A DNA stretch of 64,000 nucleotides from Echinostoma caproni (lineage: Eukaryota > Platyhelminthes > Trematoda > Plagiorchiida > Echinostomatidae): the NCBI GenBank assembly GCA_900618425.1, contig UZAN01039705.1, positions 52,240 to 116,239 of the forward strand. Reading direction: 5' to 3'. The notes under the pieces were generated by a model. The model was not told the DNA's origin, did not search any database, and worked only from the letters and a program-made list of their open reading frames with translations. Shown here in pieces: positions 1 through 10,276 of the stretch (within the stretch, counting starts at the first letter, position 1; each line of letters begins with the position of its first letter). Both the position numbers and the translations under genes were made by a program.

Positions 1-119
1 AACCCAATATTGTGTGCACAAAAGTATCTTACTCAATCAGTTAGACTGCCATGGACCTGATTTCCCAACCCACCCCCTCCCCTGCTTCCCTAACTATTGT
101 TCGTTTCACCACTGTAGTT

Positions 120-270
120 ATCAAATCTTGCTTCTATAAATACCGGATTGTTTTACGTTGTAGCGACTGAAGAGATTAAAAGAAATGTTAACATCTCGCA
201 GTATTTGTCTTCTTTCGGTTCTAACGAATTGGATAAAGGGGACCCAATGTTTCAAGTTTCTAGAAAATTG
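120..270 (+). mobile_element. Penelope-like element 3' tail remnant
   Basis: The stretch around 170-205 shares the unusual core gaaatgttaacatctcgc with 10376-10395, downstream of the PLE at 9.3-10.3 kb. The nearby tggataaagggga segment (about 232-244) recurs, inverted, at about 9120-9137 beside that same element. No coding part remains here. It is read as the 3' non-coding end of another copy whose body lies left of the window. The matches are direct observations; the assignment to a PLE is inferred from the partner copy. Confidence 0.5.
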
Positions 271-1593
271 TTTACTTTCTTCCTGTATTCAGTATGTTTG
301 GTGCAGTCAGTTATCTGAAGCTACTTTCTTGACAATGGTATGCAACTAAGATAAACAGAGTAGAAAAGCAATGGCACCTGAAGAGAACCATTGTTTAAGT
401 TTGGAGCAAGGGAAACAAACCACGGTATGTAGAAAGACCGTTTTCTCGATTTCTGCCTATTGGGATTATCCGTTGATCGATCTATCACACTTGCATCAGT
501 CTGGTTGGCGTGTTCTTCCATTGAGCGAGGTGTACATTCAACTTCTTTCTAGCAGGACATCTGCACGCTTTAACTGATGAAGTTGTTTTTCCAGATGATC
601 AAACCATTGTGTGGATGAAGCTACACCTAATTATCTGTGGCGTTTTTACTCAAGGCGATGCATTAAGTTTCTTTGTAGTATTAGTGGTGTATTTTTTACG
701 AAAAATCAAAGCTGACCTTATTCCCCATTTATGAGATCATGGGTTAGCGTCCCCACCAAAACAAGTACATAAATATCCCTCGTTAGTAATGCATTTTATT
801 CCTTTCATTTTGTGACATCTACAAAAGGAACTTCTTTTGCATCTCCATTGTCTGGAAATCGAGAAATACAACTTATTTTCACTTCGAAATCCCAGTACAA
901 GCATCTCAAATAGGGAGATGTAAATCTACTCCTAATCTGTAAAGTGTTGTTTATCACAATTGCAGAAATCACGTGGTATTCTAATTCACAATCTAAGTAG
1001 CTTCACCGACGACAGATCTGTAATGCACCTTTAGAAAACTGTGTGCAGTAAAATCCAGCGAGAAAAAAAACACTCCAACAATCCAGATGTGTACCGGATA
1101 AAGATTGATCTTCACACCTCTGCCATAGCCCGCATCGATTGGTTATCGATTGCTTTGGCTAGTGAAGAATAAACAATTTGGGCTATTGGGAACAAAGCTC
1201 TCAATCTAATTTGTGCATCAAGGGATCGAGGGATCGAGAGCAAATATAATGTGTGACAGTATTATTTGTAAACAAAAAAAACACGTAAGGATCACTTCAA
1301 ACAAACGTGACTGAAAATGTTCCCAATGATCAATAACCGGATTTTTCCCCAACTGACGTGCATACGGCGAGTCCTTAATTTGACAACAATCGTGTCAAAG
1401 CGACCACGGTTCGATAGTGGACCCCAGGGCTAAGTTGTAAAATGTATGACAGCTGGTCAATGTGTCCCAAATAGGTGTGAGTTATTAGACTGTTTGATTC
1501 TGTAGAGCAGGATAAGCCCGCCCCAATAGGAATAGATACGTTTATTTATTTTTGACAAATTCATGAATTTGGACAACAAAAACATTCATTGAA
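271..1593. other. Unassigned stretch upstream of hidden gene
   Basis: No recognised gene or transposon. A weak exon candidate lies at 594-734: a T-rich acceptor (ending tttttccag) followed by 46 open codons with a hydrophobic, membrane-like run and a stop. No upstream exon with matching phase was found, so it is not called as a gene. Confidence 0.5.
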
Positions 1594-1652
1594 ATGAGCC
1601 TACATCGAATCATGTACCTGGAAATCATTTTGGTGAATCCGGTTACATTCGG
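1594..1652 (+). CDS. Possible first coding exon of unknown gene (exon 1)
   Basis: This is a weak candidate for the start of the gene that continues at 1806. An ATG at 1594 opens about 19 codons (MSLHRIMYLE...) ending in a good donor, GG|GTGAGG. The exon leaves two bases of a codon, and the next candidate exon supplies exactly one. Against it, the frame is open further upstream for about 13 codons and no clear acceptor is visible, so the ATG may be chance. Product unknown. Confidence 0.2.
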
Positions 1653-1805
1653 GTGAGGTTCTACAGGGGAATTATTTGACACTGCCTCACATAAAATCGA
1701 TGAATTGTACGTCGTATGTTTATTGGGCCAAATGTAATGATTTGTACTGAAAGAATTGTTCGTTGGAATTTTATTTTGAAAAGCTCTAAGGTTTATTCAA
1801 ACTAG

Positions 1806-2004
1806 CGATTTCCATACCCTAGGACGAAATAAAATACTTGATACTAAAGGCACCAAAAAATTAGACGAAGGTCAAGATCAGTTTATGTTCGCCGAACTCA
1901 CTCTGATCGGTAGTGGAACATGCGTGGTCAATACACGACTCCAGCATCACTCGCATTACCCCGACGGGATTCCGTCAGATAACTTCACGATAACATTTGC
2001 CATT
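1806..2004 (+). CDS. Internal exon of unknown multi-exon gene (exon 2)
   Basis: The segment is open for about 66 codons with ordinary coding-like amino acid use, including ...LTLIGSGTC... and a possible N-glycosylation site (NFT). The acceptor is AG at 1804-1805. Two donors are possible. GTCAAA at 2005 gives phase 0, which suits the exon at 2059. GTAACA at 2016 gives phase 2, which would suit skipping straight to 3193. The frame closes with TAA at 2018 if unspliced. I do not recognise the protein. It sits 43-54 bases before the next candidate exon, implying a very short intron, a size known in flatworms. Coding status is supported by phase agreement with downstream exons, not by homology. Confidence 0.45.
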
Positions 2005-2058
2005 GTCAAACAACCGTAACAGACAGAAATCAGCATCACTGAAGTATTCTTTTTTCAG

Positions 2059-2147
2059 GTTAAAAGTAGCATAATTTGTCTATTGATGGATTTTGATGAA
2101 TTTCTCAACAACGTTTTGCACTCATTTACAAGAAAACCGATCCTGTC
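2059..2147 (+). CDS. Short internal exon of unknown gene (exon 3)
   Basis: A strong acceptor (attcttttttcag) precedes 29 open codons (VKSSIICLLMDFDEF...), ended by a GTGAAAG donor at 2148. It starts in phase 0 and leaves two bases, which the first base of the 3193 exon completes. The two other frames hit stops within six codons of the acceptor, so the good splice site and the one open frame agree. No domain recognised. It could be skipped if exon 2 uses its 2016 donor. Confidence 0.35.
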
Positions 2148-3192
2148 GTGAAAGCCGGTTGACGATAATTCTATGAAAGAGAAAACTAACAGCGCTAAGG
2201 TATCTTGGAAAACGCAAACACAATATGCTCGACCATAACTGCTTCTCAAAAACCCTTTTGCTGTCACATTACCTAATCGGCTTGGTGCGAAAAAAAATAG
2301 CTCTCATTATTTTAGGAAAAACGTAGACTGTTCACCTAAACTGAGATAACACATCATCAATCAAGTGTATTCAGTAGTTTTCTACAAACAATAGTCATGC
2401 AGTTTCTACAAGATAAATTTTTAATTCTGAAAGGCTGAGTAGTCTCGGTTGGATTCGAAAGTACGCACGAACGTGTGTATTCAAAATCAGAGTTCCAGCT
2501 ACTTAATAACGTAAAACTGATTTTATTTAACTAATGTTGGCGAAAGATGTACGGCAATTGTTCCGAGTGTCTACTTGCGAATTTAGAAGAAACGTTATTT
2601 AACCGTCTCTATGGTTTTTGTGGGCTTAGATCGATTTTTCACACTGTTGATCATCAATCAATTTGAAGTTAAAACAACGTGAATAACGTCATACATTTGA
2701 TTTATTCTTTATACGATTTGGAGTCTTTTTTTTAATGCACCCAAGTTTTGATTGATTTCGGTTCAAACTGGTTCCACACGTTTAATTTTTGAAAATCCAT
2801 GCAATAAAAAAACAAAGATTCAGTGAAAGCTATGAAAATGTGCTATTTCATCAAACCGGACGGTTGATGTTTATTTTTGATTGGAAAACTGTATAGGAAT
2901 AATGTATATTTTGCCTTTAAAACTGTTTTTGGTAGATGTTAGGTTATTTAACGGTCATCGAATTCCTTCTGGAGTGAAGCAAAGAGTAATGACAAAGATC
3001 GTTTTCAGTGATTCCTAGTCATCCCAATAAATATCCCATTGAATGTATATCAATACTTGACCACAAACATTGGTTTGGCAACATGAAGGTTGACATCACA
3101 GATGATTTGTATCTTATTTGCTCTCAAAACCGAATACGAAATCGGCAATGATCACTCGATTCACATTTATCTCACATTTATATGTGAGTTAG

Positions 3193-3399
3193 GTCATCTT
3201 ATGGTCGAGGCCACTCGGACTATAGAGTGTCTGTAGAGTGCCGTCCGGAGGAGCTGAACTGCCTGAATAAATTATTTGTGGTCACACAGAGGGGTTTGTG
3301 CAAACAAAAATTCCGACTGCTTCCGCTGTGGCAAGCATACGACAGCAAACCCGTCTTGATAGTCAATCCCGTAATCTGCTCAGGAATACCACCGCACGA
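3193..3399 (+). CDS. Internal exon of unknown multi-exon gene (exon 4)
   Basis: Sixty-nine codons are open here and read like an extracellular or luminal beta-rich segment with several cysteines (VSVECRPEEL, RGLCKQKF, VICSGIPPHE). The frame is closed just upstream by TGA at 3185, and AG at 3191-3192 is the natural acceptor. The donor CACGA|GTGAGT is near consensus. The last two bases join the first base of the next exon as a glutamate codon. The intron to 3480 is 80 nt. This and the next exon are the best-supported coding sequence of the region, although I cannot name the family. The minus-strand open frames over it are shadows. Confidence 0.55.
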
Positions 3400-3479
3400 G
3401 TGAGTGACCTGATCGTTCCTGTGTTTAGCGAAGCTAGCTGCGGTTGACAAATTCGTTCGTATAAACGTTTGGACGTAAG

Positions 3480-3635
3480 GCCTGAGCCAGTTTTTGTAAC
3501 AGGAAAACGTGCGGAATCTGGAATTTTGTCCACCAGGCGTAACCGAATTATCGGCTTGCTTGTGAACAAAAACATCGAGACTGGTGGATATGCGATCCTA
3601 CCATCCACATCCTATAGTCTCCGTTGGACGGCAAG
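3480..3635 (+). CDS. Internal exon of unknown multi-exon gene (exon 5)
   Basis: This exon lies between acceptor gacgtaag and donor GCAAG|GTGAAA and is 156 nt long. Joined to exon 4 it reads through without a stop for 52 more codons (EPVFVTGKRAES..., then ...GLLVNKNIETGG..., then ...SYSLRW). The reading is basic and beta-strand-like, with no transmembrane run. It leaves two bases, so the next exon must give one. Two continuations meet that: a 39-nt micro-intron to 3675, or a 213-nt intron to 3849. Product unrecognised. Transcript data would settle the choice. Confidence 0.55.
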
Positions 3636-3674
3636 GTGAAACATATGAAATTCCTTTTAACCTCGGTCTTCTTT

Positions 3675-3734
3675 AGAATATCTTTCCATGGCGTTATTTT
3701 GCTAACCAGTCCTTCCAAACTTCAGTTTCACTAG
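3675..3734 (+). CDS. Alternative terminal exon of unknown gene (exon 6a)
   Basis: A pyrimidine-rich acceptor (cctcggtcttctttag) lies only 39 nt after the exon 5 donor. Splicing there keeps the frame and gives 19 further residues (ISFHGVILLTS...) and then TAG. Introns this short are known in flatworms but are rare elsewhere, so this end is a hypothesis competing with the 3849 exon. Confidence 0.3.
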   Translation, partial: RISFHGVILLTSPSKLQFH

Positions 3735-3848
3735 GGTTGAAGTCTTTAACAGTGCGTATTCATGAATGTAGCGTAGTACACTTCTGATCACAATGAATTG
3801 AAAAAGGGGCATGTGCCTTTAGCCTTACTAACAAAGCAGTATAATCAG

Positions 3849-4011
3849 TTATATGTGCGTGGTGTTATACCAAGCAATGACTGTTTTGGAGGCACCGGTC
3901 TTTAACTTGGGAGTACACGGAAATTCAACATATACTTTCGTCTGCTTGCATGTGCATAATGAAAAATGGAATTTAAAGCACACTATTTGTTCCACAGGTT
4001 TTTACTCTCAG
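3849..4011 (+). CDS. Candidate downstream exon of unknown gene (exon 6b)
   Basis: This open segment starts after AG at 3847-3848, supplies the single base exon 5 requires, and runs 54 codons (...TVLEAPVFNLGVHGN..., an N-glycosylation site, ...NEKWNLKHTICS...) to a good CTCAG|GTATTC donor in phase 0. A small phase-0 exon could follow at 5281-5319, where a very strong acceptor (gttttgtttcattcag) precedes 13 open codons and a GTGAGA donor. A phase-0 segment at 6121-6151 also has a strong acceptor. The chain beyond 4011 is speculative. Confidence 0.35.
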
Positions 4012-4336
4012 GTATTCTTATTTGGTAGCTGTTGATTAAAATCACTTTCTTACTTACGATTCAGCTCCGCTAGAAGTCAAATAGGCATAAATACTTTTAA
4101 GAAAACATTGGTTGATCATTGTCGCATAGTTAGAATACTCGTGGATGCAATGCTGCTCAATAGTTTTCAAGTCAGGAAGCAGAACGGTTTGGAATGTTTT
4201 CATCTGAGGTATAAACCACGTAGAGAATAGTCTTAAGAAAAGTGACACCAGATACTCATTACAAACGTGTAATTCTGGGTGACCGTAATGTAACAGGTGG
4301 TTAGTATGCTTGTGTTCTGTCTCAGTTCAAACGTTG

Positions 4337-4390
4337 GATTCGCACTGCCGATGAGAACTAGGAGGGTGTACGCATCTCTGCATTACTTAT
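4337..4390 (+). repeat. SINE fragment (3' part of tRNA-headed family)
   Basis: The ggattcgcactg segment followed by cgatgagaac matches the region just after the tRNA-like head of the SINE copies at 6650, 15520 and 50593. The head itself is missing. Confidence 0.4.
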
Positions 4391-6120
4391 GATCTAGTTT
4401 CCTTCAAATTTTCTGTGTTTTGTAGATAAAGGACTGGACCACTTGTTCCATTTGTTCTTTGTAAATTTAACGTAGATGAGTACAGTTTATTGACGACAAA
4501 CTTATTCAACAAAAAATTGACGTCGTAATCCCACAAACTGCAAGGCAGTTTGCTTTGCTTCCTCCTGTGACAAATTTCCCATTGCAGAATGTTTCATGAT
4601 GTTCAGTAGTTCGCCGAGCTTGGCTATTGTACAACTGACCAACTGAACATCATATTATACCACCCGAGCTACAAAAACAACAATCAACACCGTTGTTTAC
4701 AAAACTGTCAGAATGTTTTGTCTGCTTCACTAATAAAACATAAATTGAACGAACACTTTCATCGGTTTTTGTCACATGTGTGAGTTTATTTCAGACACTT
4801 GAAAAACGAGACTTGATTTCACTCGCCAGAGTGCTCCTGCTCATTGTAAACGAAAAATCTGGAAATGTGTTTTTATGCGCTGGATAAAAGTTGTTTTAAT
4901 CTTATAAACAAAGTCAAAATATGTATATCATCCGTATAGCTTGAAAAATGTTTCATTTTCCACCCTTTGATTCGTTTATGTAACCGATTTGCGTTAAGTG
5001 AAGTAAGATGCGTGCTTTTGTGCATCTATCACATCCAATACAGGGAGGCACAAAGTTGAGCAATTTGAGAACATTTACCAACACTACTTTCATCCGGTTC
5101 GATGCAGATCGGGTGCGTCTCTGAACGAGTCAATCTGTTTTCTTTTTTGTGCAAAAGCAGTGTCGAACGTTCCCGTGTTCAAGGTTGAGCAAATTTTGCG
5201 TGACCAAGAAAAAGTCAGCATCAGTATGAAATTCTCCTTTTTTTCTCATTTTGATTGTATCTCCGTTTTGTTTCATTCAGAATGGAAACAATTTGCCTCA
5301 GTCATGCAAGTCACGCAATGTGAGAGCAATTAATTTTTGAGCGACATTCAGGTATTGAACGTTCAAGCCCTTTTCTGCAACTCGTCGATCTAAACTGATA
5401 ATTCAGCTGTGAAATGATGAATTGAACTGGTGAAATGCTAGGATCTCACGCAAATCTAGATTCTCGTTTTATACATCAAATATTTCGCAGACAAACCTTC
5501 CCGGAGATGGGATATTTTTGAGAAGAAAAAAATTAAACATTCTCGTTATATGTGAAGCTTTTTGGAGTCTGCAATAGCAAACATTCTATCCATGTGATAT
5601 GTAGAAAATTGATATTTGCTACTTGAGCATGCATTTTACATGTTACATGGTGATTTGGTTTGATTATATGGTGAACTGCGTCGTATGCAGAACGAATCAA
5701 CGGTAAACCAGAAGGTTGGGAACTACTAAACATCTATTTTGCAAGTGTTTGGGACTTCATAGTAAGTAAGCAGGTATACTAATTATTTGATTATCTTGTA
5801 CAATGGCAAACGGTTAATGGCGAGTGAAATCTTCTCGCGGGGAGGTAAAGGAAGGCGAACGTCTAAGGTGAACATAAAGATTACAGAGTTAACTTGTGCA
5901 TACCCACCTGTTGTGCATTACGGTTTGATAAGAATTGATAAGTAGAACATCACTTATTTCGCGTTTTCATTCAATGGATAGTTTTGGACCGGAGAATGAG
6001 AATGGCGAAAGATCAATTCCACTTAACTCCTCAGGTTCAATGTCAGTGTCGTTCAATGTCGTTTTATTAAGGTGTAGCAGCTGGGATTTTATTTTATTCG
6101 GAAACTTATCTCTCTATCAG
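4391..6120. other. Unassigned stretch
   Basis: AT-rich, without a recognised domain. Strong pyrimidine-AG signals at 4590 and 5280 are the only splice-like features; the segment after 5280 is discussed with exon 6b. The open frames here lack coding character. Confidence 0.45.
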
Positions 6121-6177
6121 AAACAGGAATACGTCAGCTACCGTGCCACAGGTCACCGGTGTTAAGGGTGTGCGGTG

Positions 6178-6605
6178 TATTAGAGGAAACTTGCAAATTA
6201 TGTTTGGCAGTCAACTTGGTGGATTCCATCCTAAAGCGACTGCCTCCAGTGCACAGAAACGAAGAGGAGCAAATGCTCCATGGATGAGATGAAAGTGAGA
6301 TACCTGTATAAAGTCTATGAGTCATTTTATTAAATAAATTACAGTTACGTTTTCTACTGTGACCTTGTTATTTTGCAACTGATGCATTAGCAAAAATCGT
6401 TGAAATCGCGAAATTGTACATTTTAATGGCATGTGGCTAACACAAGCAAAGACATAAGTGGATATTATATCAGATATGTTGCGTCTGATGTGGGGCAACA
6501 CTATATTCAATCCCGTGAATGAGGCTGCAAAAACGAAGCATTGAGAGGAACAAATGTGACGAAAATCAGGATGTTGCACGAGTTTGGTCAATACCTGTAG
6601 TTTTA
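6178..6605 (+). repeat. Dispersed repeat family R, copy 1 (interrupted)
   Basis: Two blocks, 6178-6320 and 6436-6605, match contiguous halves of the copy at 26098-26350 (opposite strand); the second also matches 29318-29471. The junction between the halves here holds about 120 extra bases, bounded by AAG on both sides. The 3' end is conserved in all copies (aaatcaggatgttgcacgag... then cctgta). Both strands keep fairly open frames. The sense strand of copies 1 and 2 shares peptides such as LMWGN and FNP.NEA, which suggests a decayed coding sequence, but I do not recognise the family. Confidence 0.6.
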
Positions 6606-6649
6606 CGCCAAGAATATAATTATTTCCATTTTTCATATGCGTATTATCT

Positions 6650-6775
6650 ATCTCGAGTGGATAGCATGCCGATGAGGTCTCGGGTTCGATCCCCTGTTGG
6701 GTGGATGGATTCGCACTGATGATGACATCCAACCAGGTTGAAACAGCTGTCCAGTGCTTCCTAGCATTTCAGTTC
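6650..6775 (+). repeat. tRNA-derived SINE with hammerhead-like core
   Basis: A B-box (GGTTCGATCCC, 6683-6693) follows a degraded A-box (around 6651-6668). The anticodon region looks deleted. The tail carries CTGATGA (6716-6722), a CC...GG mini-stem, then GAAAC (6740-6744) and GTCCAGTGC. That order is the conserved core of hammerhead ribozymes, which flatworm SINE-like repeats (the schistosome SM-alpha family) and PLEs are known to carry. The outer stems are weak in this copy, so activity is not claimed. Confidence 0.6.
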
Positions 6776-7429
6776 ACGCTTTATTTTTCCTATATACACA
6801 ATGAATTCACTTTTGATATTCCCCTGTTAGTCAGGAAATTTGCAACTGCGGATAGGTGGTGGTGGTTTTCCTAAAGCCTTAATCAATGGATGCCTTCCAT
6901 TAGCAAAAAAAAGGTCATACAACCGGATAGTTTTATTGATCGTACTAGTGCACAGTAGGCGAACGGTGGAACTCAAATGCAGAGAAATATAAACGTAATA
7001 GGTACGCCAGACCTACCTACGCTCATGGAGCAGTTTACTGCTTTATTGCACTATCCTTATTCTTCTCGCAACAGTTTATATGGGATGTTTCCTGACCTTC
7101 ACATGCTAAATTAGGAGGCACCAACCTCAATGTAACAGTATCACATTGCACTTGGAAGATGAAAAGCGCATACCGAAAAAAACATTATAAGTTGTTGACT
7201 TTCTGACGGTGCTTAGTGCGTTCTTTTCACAATATTCTCGTTCTTAGTTTAACTTCCTTTTATGAAGTATACGAAGATACTATATTTCCAGGAAAGGAGA
7301 AGCTGTCAATCAAATGGCTGCAATGGAACACATGATGAGGAAAGTCAAGCGCTGCTGACGGGATCCGAGCTCACATTCTCTGGGGTGATAATCTGACGAC
7401 GGTAGCACCGGATCACCATCACCTGAACA
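6776..7429. other. Unassigned stretch with one weak exon candidate
   Basis: No recognised gene. After an acceptor-like atatttccag, 7292-7378 is open on the plus strand for 29 codons (ERRSCQSNGCNG...) to a GTGATA donor. No partner exon was found, and the minus strand next to it looks like a LINE relic, so it is not called. Confidence 0.4.
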
Positions 7430-7660
7430 GCGAGATAACGCCATTGGCGAGTTTAAAAACGCGCAGCTTTCCCCTGAACGTCCAGTGAAGACCGCACTTT
7501 TGGAAATCACCTAGAGCGTGCGGCAATATGTCGTTTATCAAAAAAATTACATAGGATCGGTGCGACAGGGCATCTTTGGTGAACGACTTATAAATACTTA
7601 CAAATACTTGCTCCGCAGGAATGTAAAGAGCCCCCAATAAGTTAACAACTGATTGGATTG
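7430..7660 (-). pseudogene. Possible LINE reverse transcriptase relic (RTE-like)
   Basis: The minus strand reads ...VIFLINDILPHAL... followed by LHWTFRGKLRVFKLANGV. This parallels the RT motif B to C region of RTE-type LINEs (LF.IFINDIL..AL, then WT...L.DLD.ADDI.LLS). The catalytic DD is lost, and only about 70 codons are alignable by eye. Upstream and downstream RT motifs could not be followed. The call is tentative and rests on one motif pair. Confidence 0.35.
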
Positions 7661-8057
7661 TTCATTGCAAAGTAGCAAACAAAACGAAGAAGTTCAAAGC
7701 TACTGTGAGATCGAGCGGCACCGCGATCGTTCGTTCACGAGCTGGGTGAATTACTGCGAAGGCCCATAAAGCAACGTAACTATGTGATGAAAGCCGTTGA
7801 TAACCAGTGATAATTCAGTCCAATCTTATAACAGATATTAGTCTCCGTTAAAGGCGTGAGAAAATGTAGCATGCAGGATACTTATCCTACGTCATCCATT
7901 GGGATCTAACTACTTCTACGGTGGCTCACACAGTTTGCGAGATCCCATCAAGATAATGGAGTACGCTGCGGTGATCAAAGTTTGTTCAATATGAAATGCA
8001 CGAGGCCATCGCATTCCATCTAGCACATAATGGATAGAAGCCCTTCGGGTACGGCAG

Positions 8058-8910
8058 GTGAACAATGTGTCCGCTGGAATCAAATTCACTTTGGAGAAAG
8101 AACATAAGGGACAGATAACATTTCTGGACGTATTGGTCAAACGAACCGAAGCTGGGCAAACTGGAAACGGATGTCTACTGAAAGCCAATCCACACGGATC
8201 AGATTCTCAGCTTTCACAGCAACCATGCCCTGGCACACAGAAGAGAAGCTGCTTAAAAACACTTCTCAAACGAGCAAAAATGAACTGCAGCACTCCTCAG
8301 CTTCAAAAGACAGAAGAAGCCCACTTTTTTGAGATGTTTCGACGTAAGGAATAGCCAAGGAATTTCGTGTTACGCTGCTTACACACGACGCTCAAGAAGA
8401 GGACAAAAAACCGAGGCCCCAAAAGACGCATCAAATGCACAGTCAGAAGAACGACCGACAATTAAACGAACACACTGTAATATATATACAAGGAACAACC
8501 AGAGTAATAAAACTCTCAGGGATTATGGCTGCACACAAGACAACAGCGAGGAGGACGGCCATCCTATCAAGACCAATGGATCAACTGCCAAAGGAAGATT
8601 CCTTAAACATCGTATACAAATGAAAGTGCCAAAACTGCGACAAATACATGTGGGACAAACCTGTAGGAAGCTCAAAACATGACTACACGAACACACACTG
8701 ACAGCCAAACGAAATGGAGAGAAGTCACAAATCTCAATCGACATGGATGCTAAGAATAACGTCTTCAAACTGGACAACACAAGAATAATCGGGAGGGGAA
8801 CCAACAAGTAAATACGGGAATTCATCGAAACCTGGCACTTCAGAAGGGACATTATAAATAAGCATATAGAACCGGAACCCATCTATTGCTATCTAAGAAA
8901 ACACTGGTGA
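8058..8910 (+). mobile_element. Penelope-like element relic, RT end plus GIY-YIG
   Basis: The first segment (GIKFTLEKEHKGQITFLDVL) is the block typical after the YVDD box of Penelope reverse transcriptases. Next come a TDVY.KP.HTDQIL... stretch in another frame and an RA...CS stretch. The end, 8600-8910, gives a GIY-YIG-type segment: VGQT.RKLKT, LHEH, then NTRIIGRG, REFIE and HIEPEP. Stops interrupt it at 8680 and 8809, and at least two frameshifts separate the blocks. The catalytic part of the RT is missing upstream. Downstream, 8911-9130 looks like the element's non-coding tail and leads directly into the inverted segment of the next PLE. Confidence 0.75.
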
Positions 8911-9134
8911 GCTGAGGATGTTCTAGCCAGAACCGATCNGGTTCAAAACCGGTTTGCAGTTGCTCTTCCAAGGCCGGTCGACCAAGGAGAAAAAAGATAG
9001 TCAACATGGCGGGGAAACAGCCAACCAAATCACACCAAACGGTTGCTATTCACCAATAAAATTAAAAGGATGCAAACAGCCAATCGAATTCCTCAAATAA
9101 AACTATATAGTTTGAAGCACTGAGTTCCCTTTAT

Positions 9135-9290
9135 CCATTTTGATGAACAAACGTGTACAAGCATACAATGATTACTAAATTTAGAAGTAGAAGGTCAGCT
9201 CCACGGTAAGTGGATTGCTTGTATCAAAAGCTTCTGTGTGCATAGGGTCGGGTGATGTAATCGAGTAAGCAGTGCTTCACTAATAGCCAA
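9135..9290 (-). repeat. Inverted copy of PLE 3' end at its 5' end
   Basis: Read on the minus strand, this segment matches 10190-10340 almost base for base: it contains cactgcttactcgattacat, then aagcaatccacttaccgtgg, then a shared tail. It therefore duplicates the last coding codons and the 3' flank of the PLE that follows, in reverse orientation. Inverted or partial terminal copies (pLTRs) are a known hallmark of Penelope-like retrotransposition. Confidence 0.8.
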
Positions 9291-9332
9291 AAGTAAGGTG
9301 ATAATATTTCTAATTCCACCCTGTACAAACGT

Positions 9333-10276
9333 TAAGTGGACGATACTTTCATTCTTATAGATTCTGAACATTTTTATACACTTTTACAGCAGTTTAACTT
9401 AGTCCATCCACATCTACCTGTATCTCATGAAACGGAAACCAACAGCACTTTAGCTTTTCCTGACGTAAACGATACAAGACGGATAAATGGGGCACTACAA
9501 CACTCAGTCCACCGAAAAGCGACATGGAGCGGTCAATATCTGCACTTTTCCAGGTTGTCTCTCATGACTTGCAAACATAGGCTCGTGAGAACCCTTTTAC
9601 ATCGGGCGAGAAACATTTGTTCTCCAGATACACTGAAGAAAGAAGATTTCCTAAGGAGAACATTGCTAAACAATGGTTACCCGGAAAGGTTTATAGATAT
9701 TCACAGTAGACCAATTCCAAAAGGTAGCTCGTCCCAAAACGTCCATGAAAAGGCCACCTACATCAAGCTTGCGTTCAAAGGTGATCACATTTACAATGAT
9801 GTGCGCCAGAAGTTGAGGTCTGCTCTAGACCGCACATTCCCAGCTGCTCAACTCAAACTCATTGCCTCCACTCGTGGAATCTATTTGGACACACGTAAAC
9901 ATGGCTGGCAAACCAGTTCCGTCTCACACACTGTATGCCAGTTCATCTGCAGTTGCGGTGACGCATACATAGGCAGAACAAACCGTCAGACGTCACAACG
10001 GATGGCCGAACATATTCCAAAGTGGTTGGTGAAATCGATGACGCAACCGACAAATGACGGCTAAGTGATTGCAAGAAATCCAGGATCATCTGTTGCAAAA
10101 CGTATCGTGGCAACAAGACACACAGTTGACCTCAATCCGTCTTTCAAACCACTATTACGTAATCGGAATGCTAAACTTCTGGCGATTAATGATGCACTGC
10201 TTACTCGATTACATCACCCGACCCTGTGCGCACAGAAGTTTTTGATACAAGCAATCCACTTACCGTGGAGCTGACC
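9333..10276 (+). pseudogene. Penelope-like element: truncated RT, linker and GIY-YIG
   Basis: Reading starts at the catalytic (V)DDTFILI box of the reverse transcriptase. It continues through the PLE linker (KATWSGQYLHF, RTLLHRARNICS, NNGYPE.FI) and a GIY-YIG endonuclease segment (CSCGDAYIGRTNRQTSQR..EH), then FK.LLRNRNAKLL and HPTLCAQK. The frame is continuous except for one stop, TAA at 10062-10064, inside the nuclease. The RT fingers and palm upstream of YVDD are absent, replaced by the inverted 3' segment. About 310 codons survive. A full PLE protein is typically several hundred residues longer. Dead by truncation and by the stop, but relatively young. Confidence 0.9.

Noticed and set aside
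3220..3608. Two minus-strand open frames of 76 and 81 codons
   Set aside because: The plus strand here carries two exons with matching phases and consensus splice sites; the minus frames are their antisense.
6322..6732. Minus-strand 136-codon frame as a host gene
   Set aside because: It overlies a dispersed repeat with relatives at 26.1 and 29.3 kb, so it is repeat sequence, whichever strand once coded.
8523..8882. Minus-strand 119-codon open frame rich in Leu/Ser
   Set aside because: It is antisense to the GIY-YIG segment of the PLE read on the plus strand.
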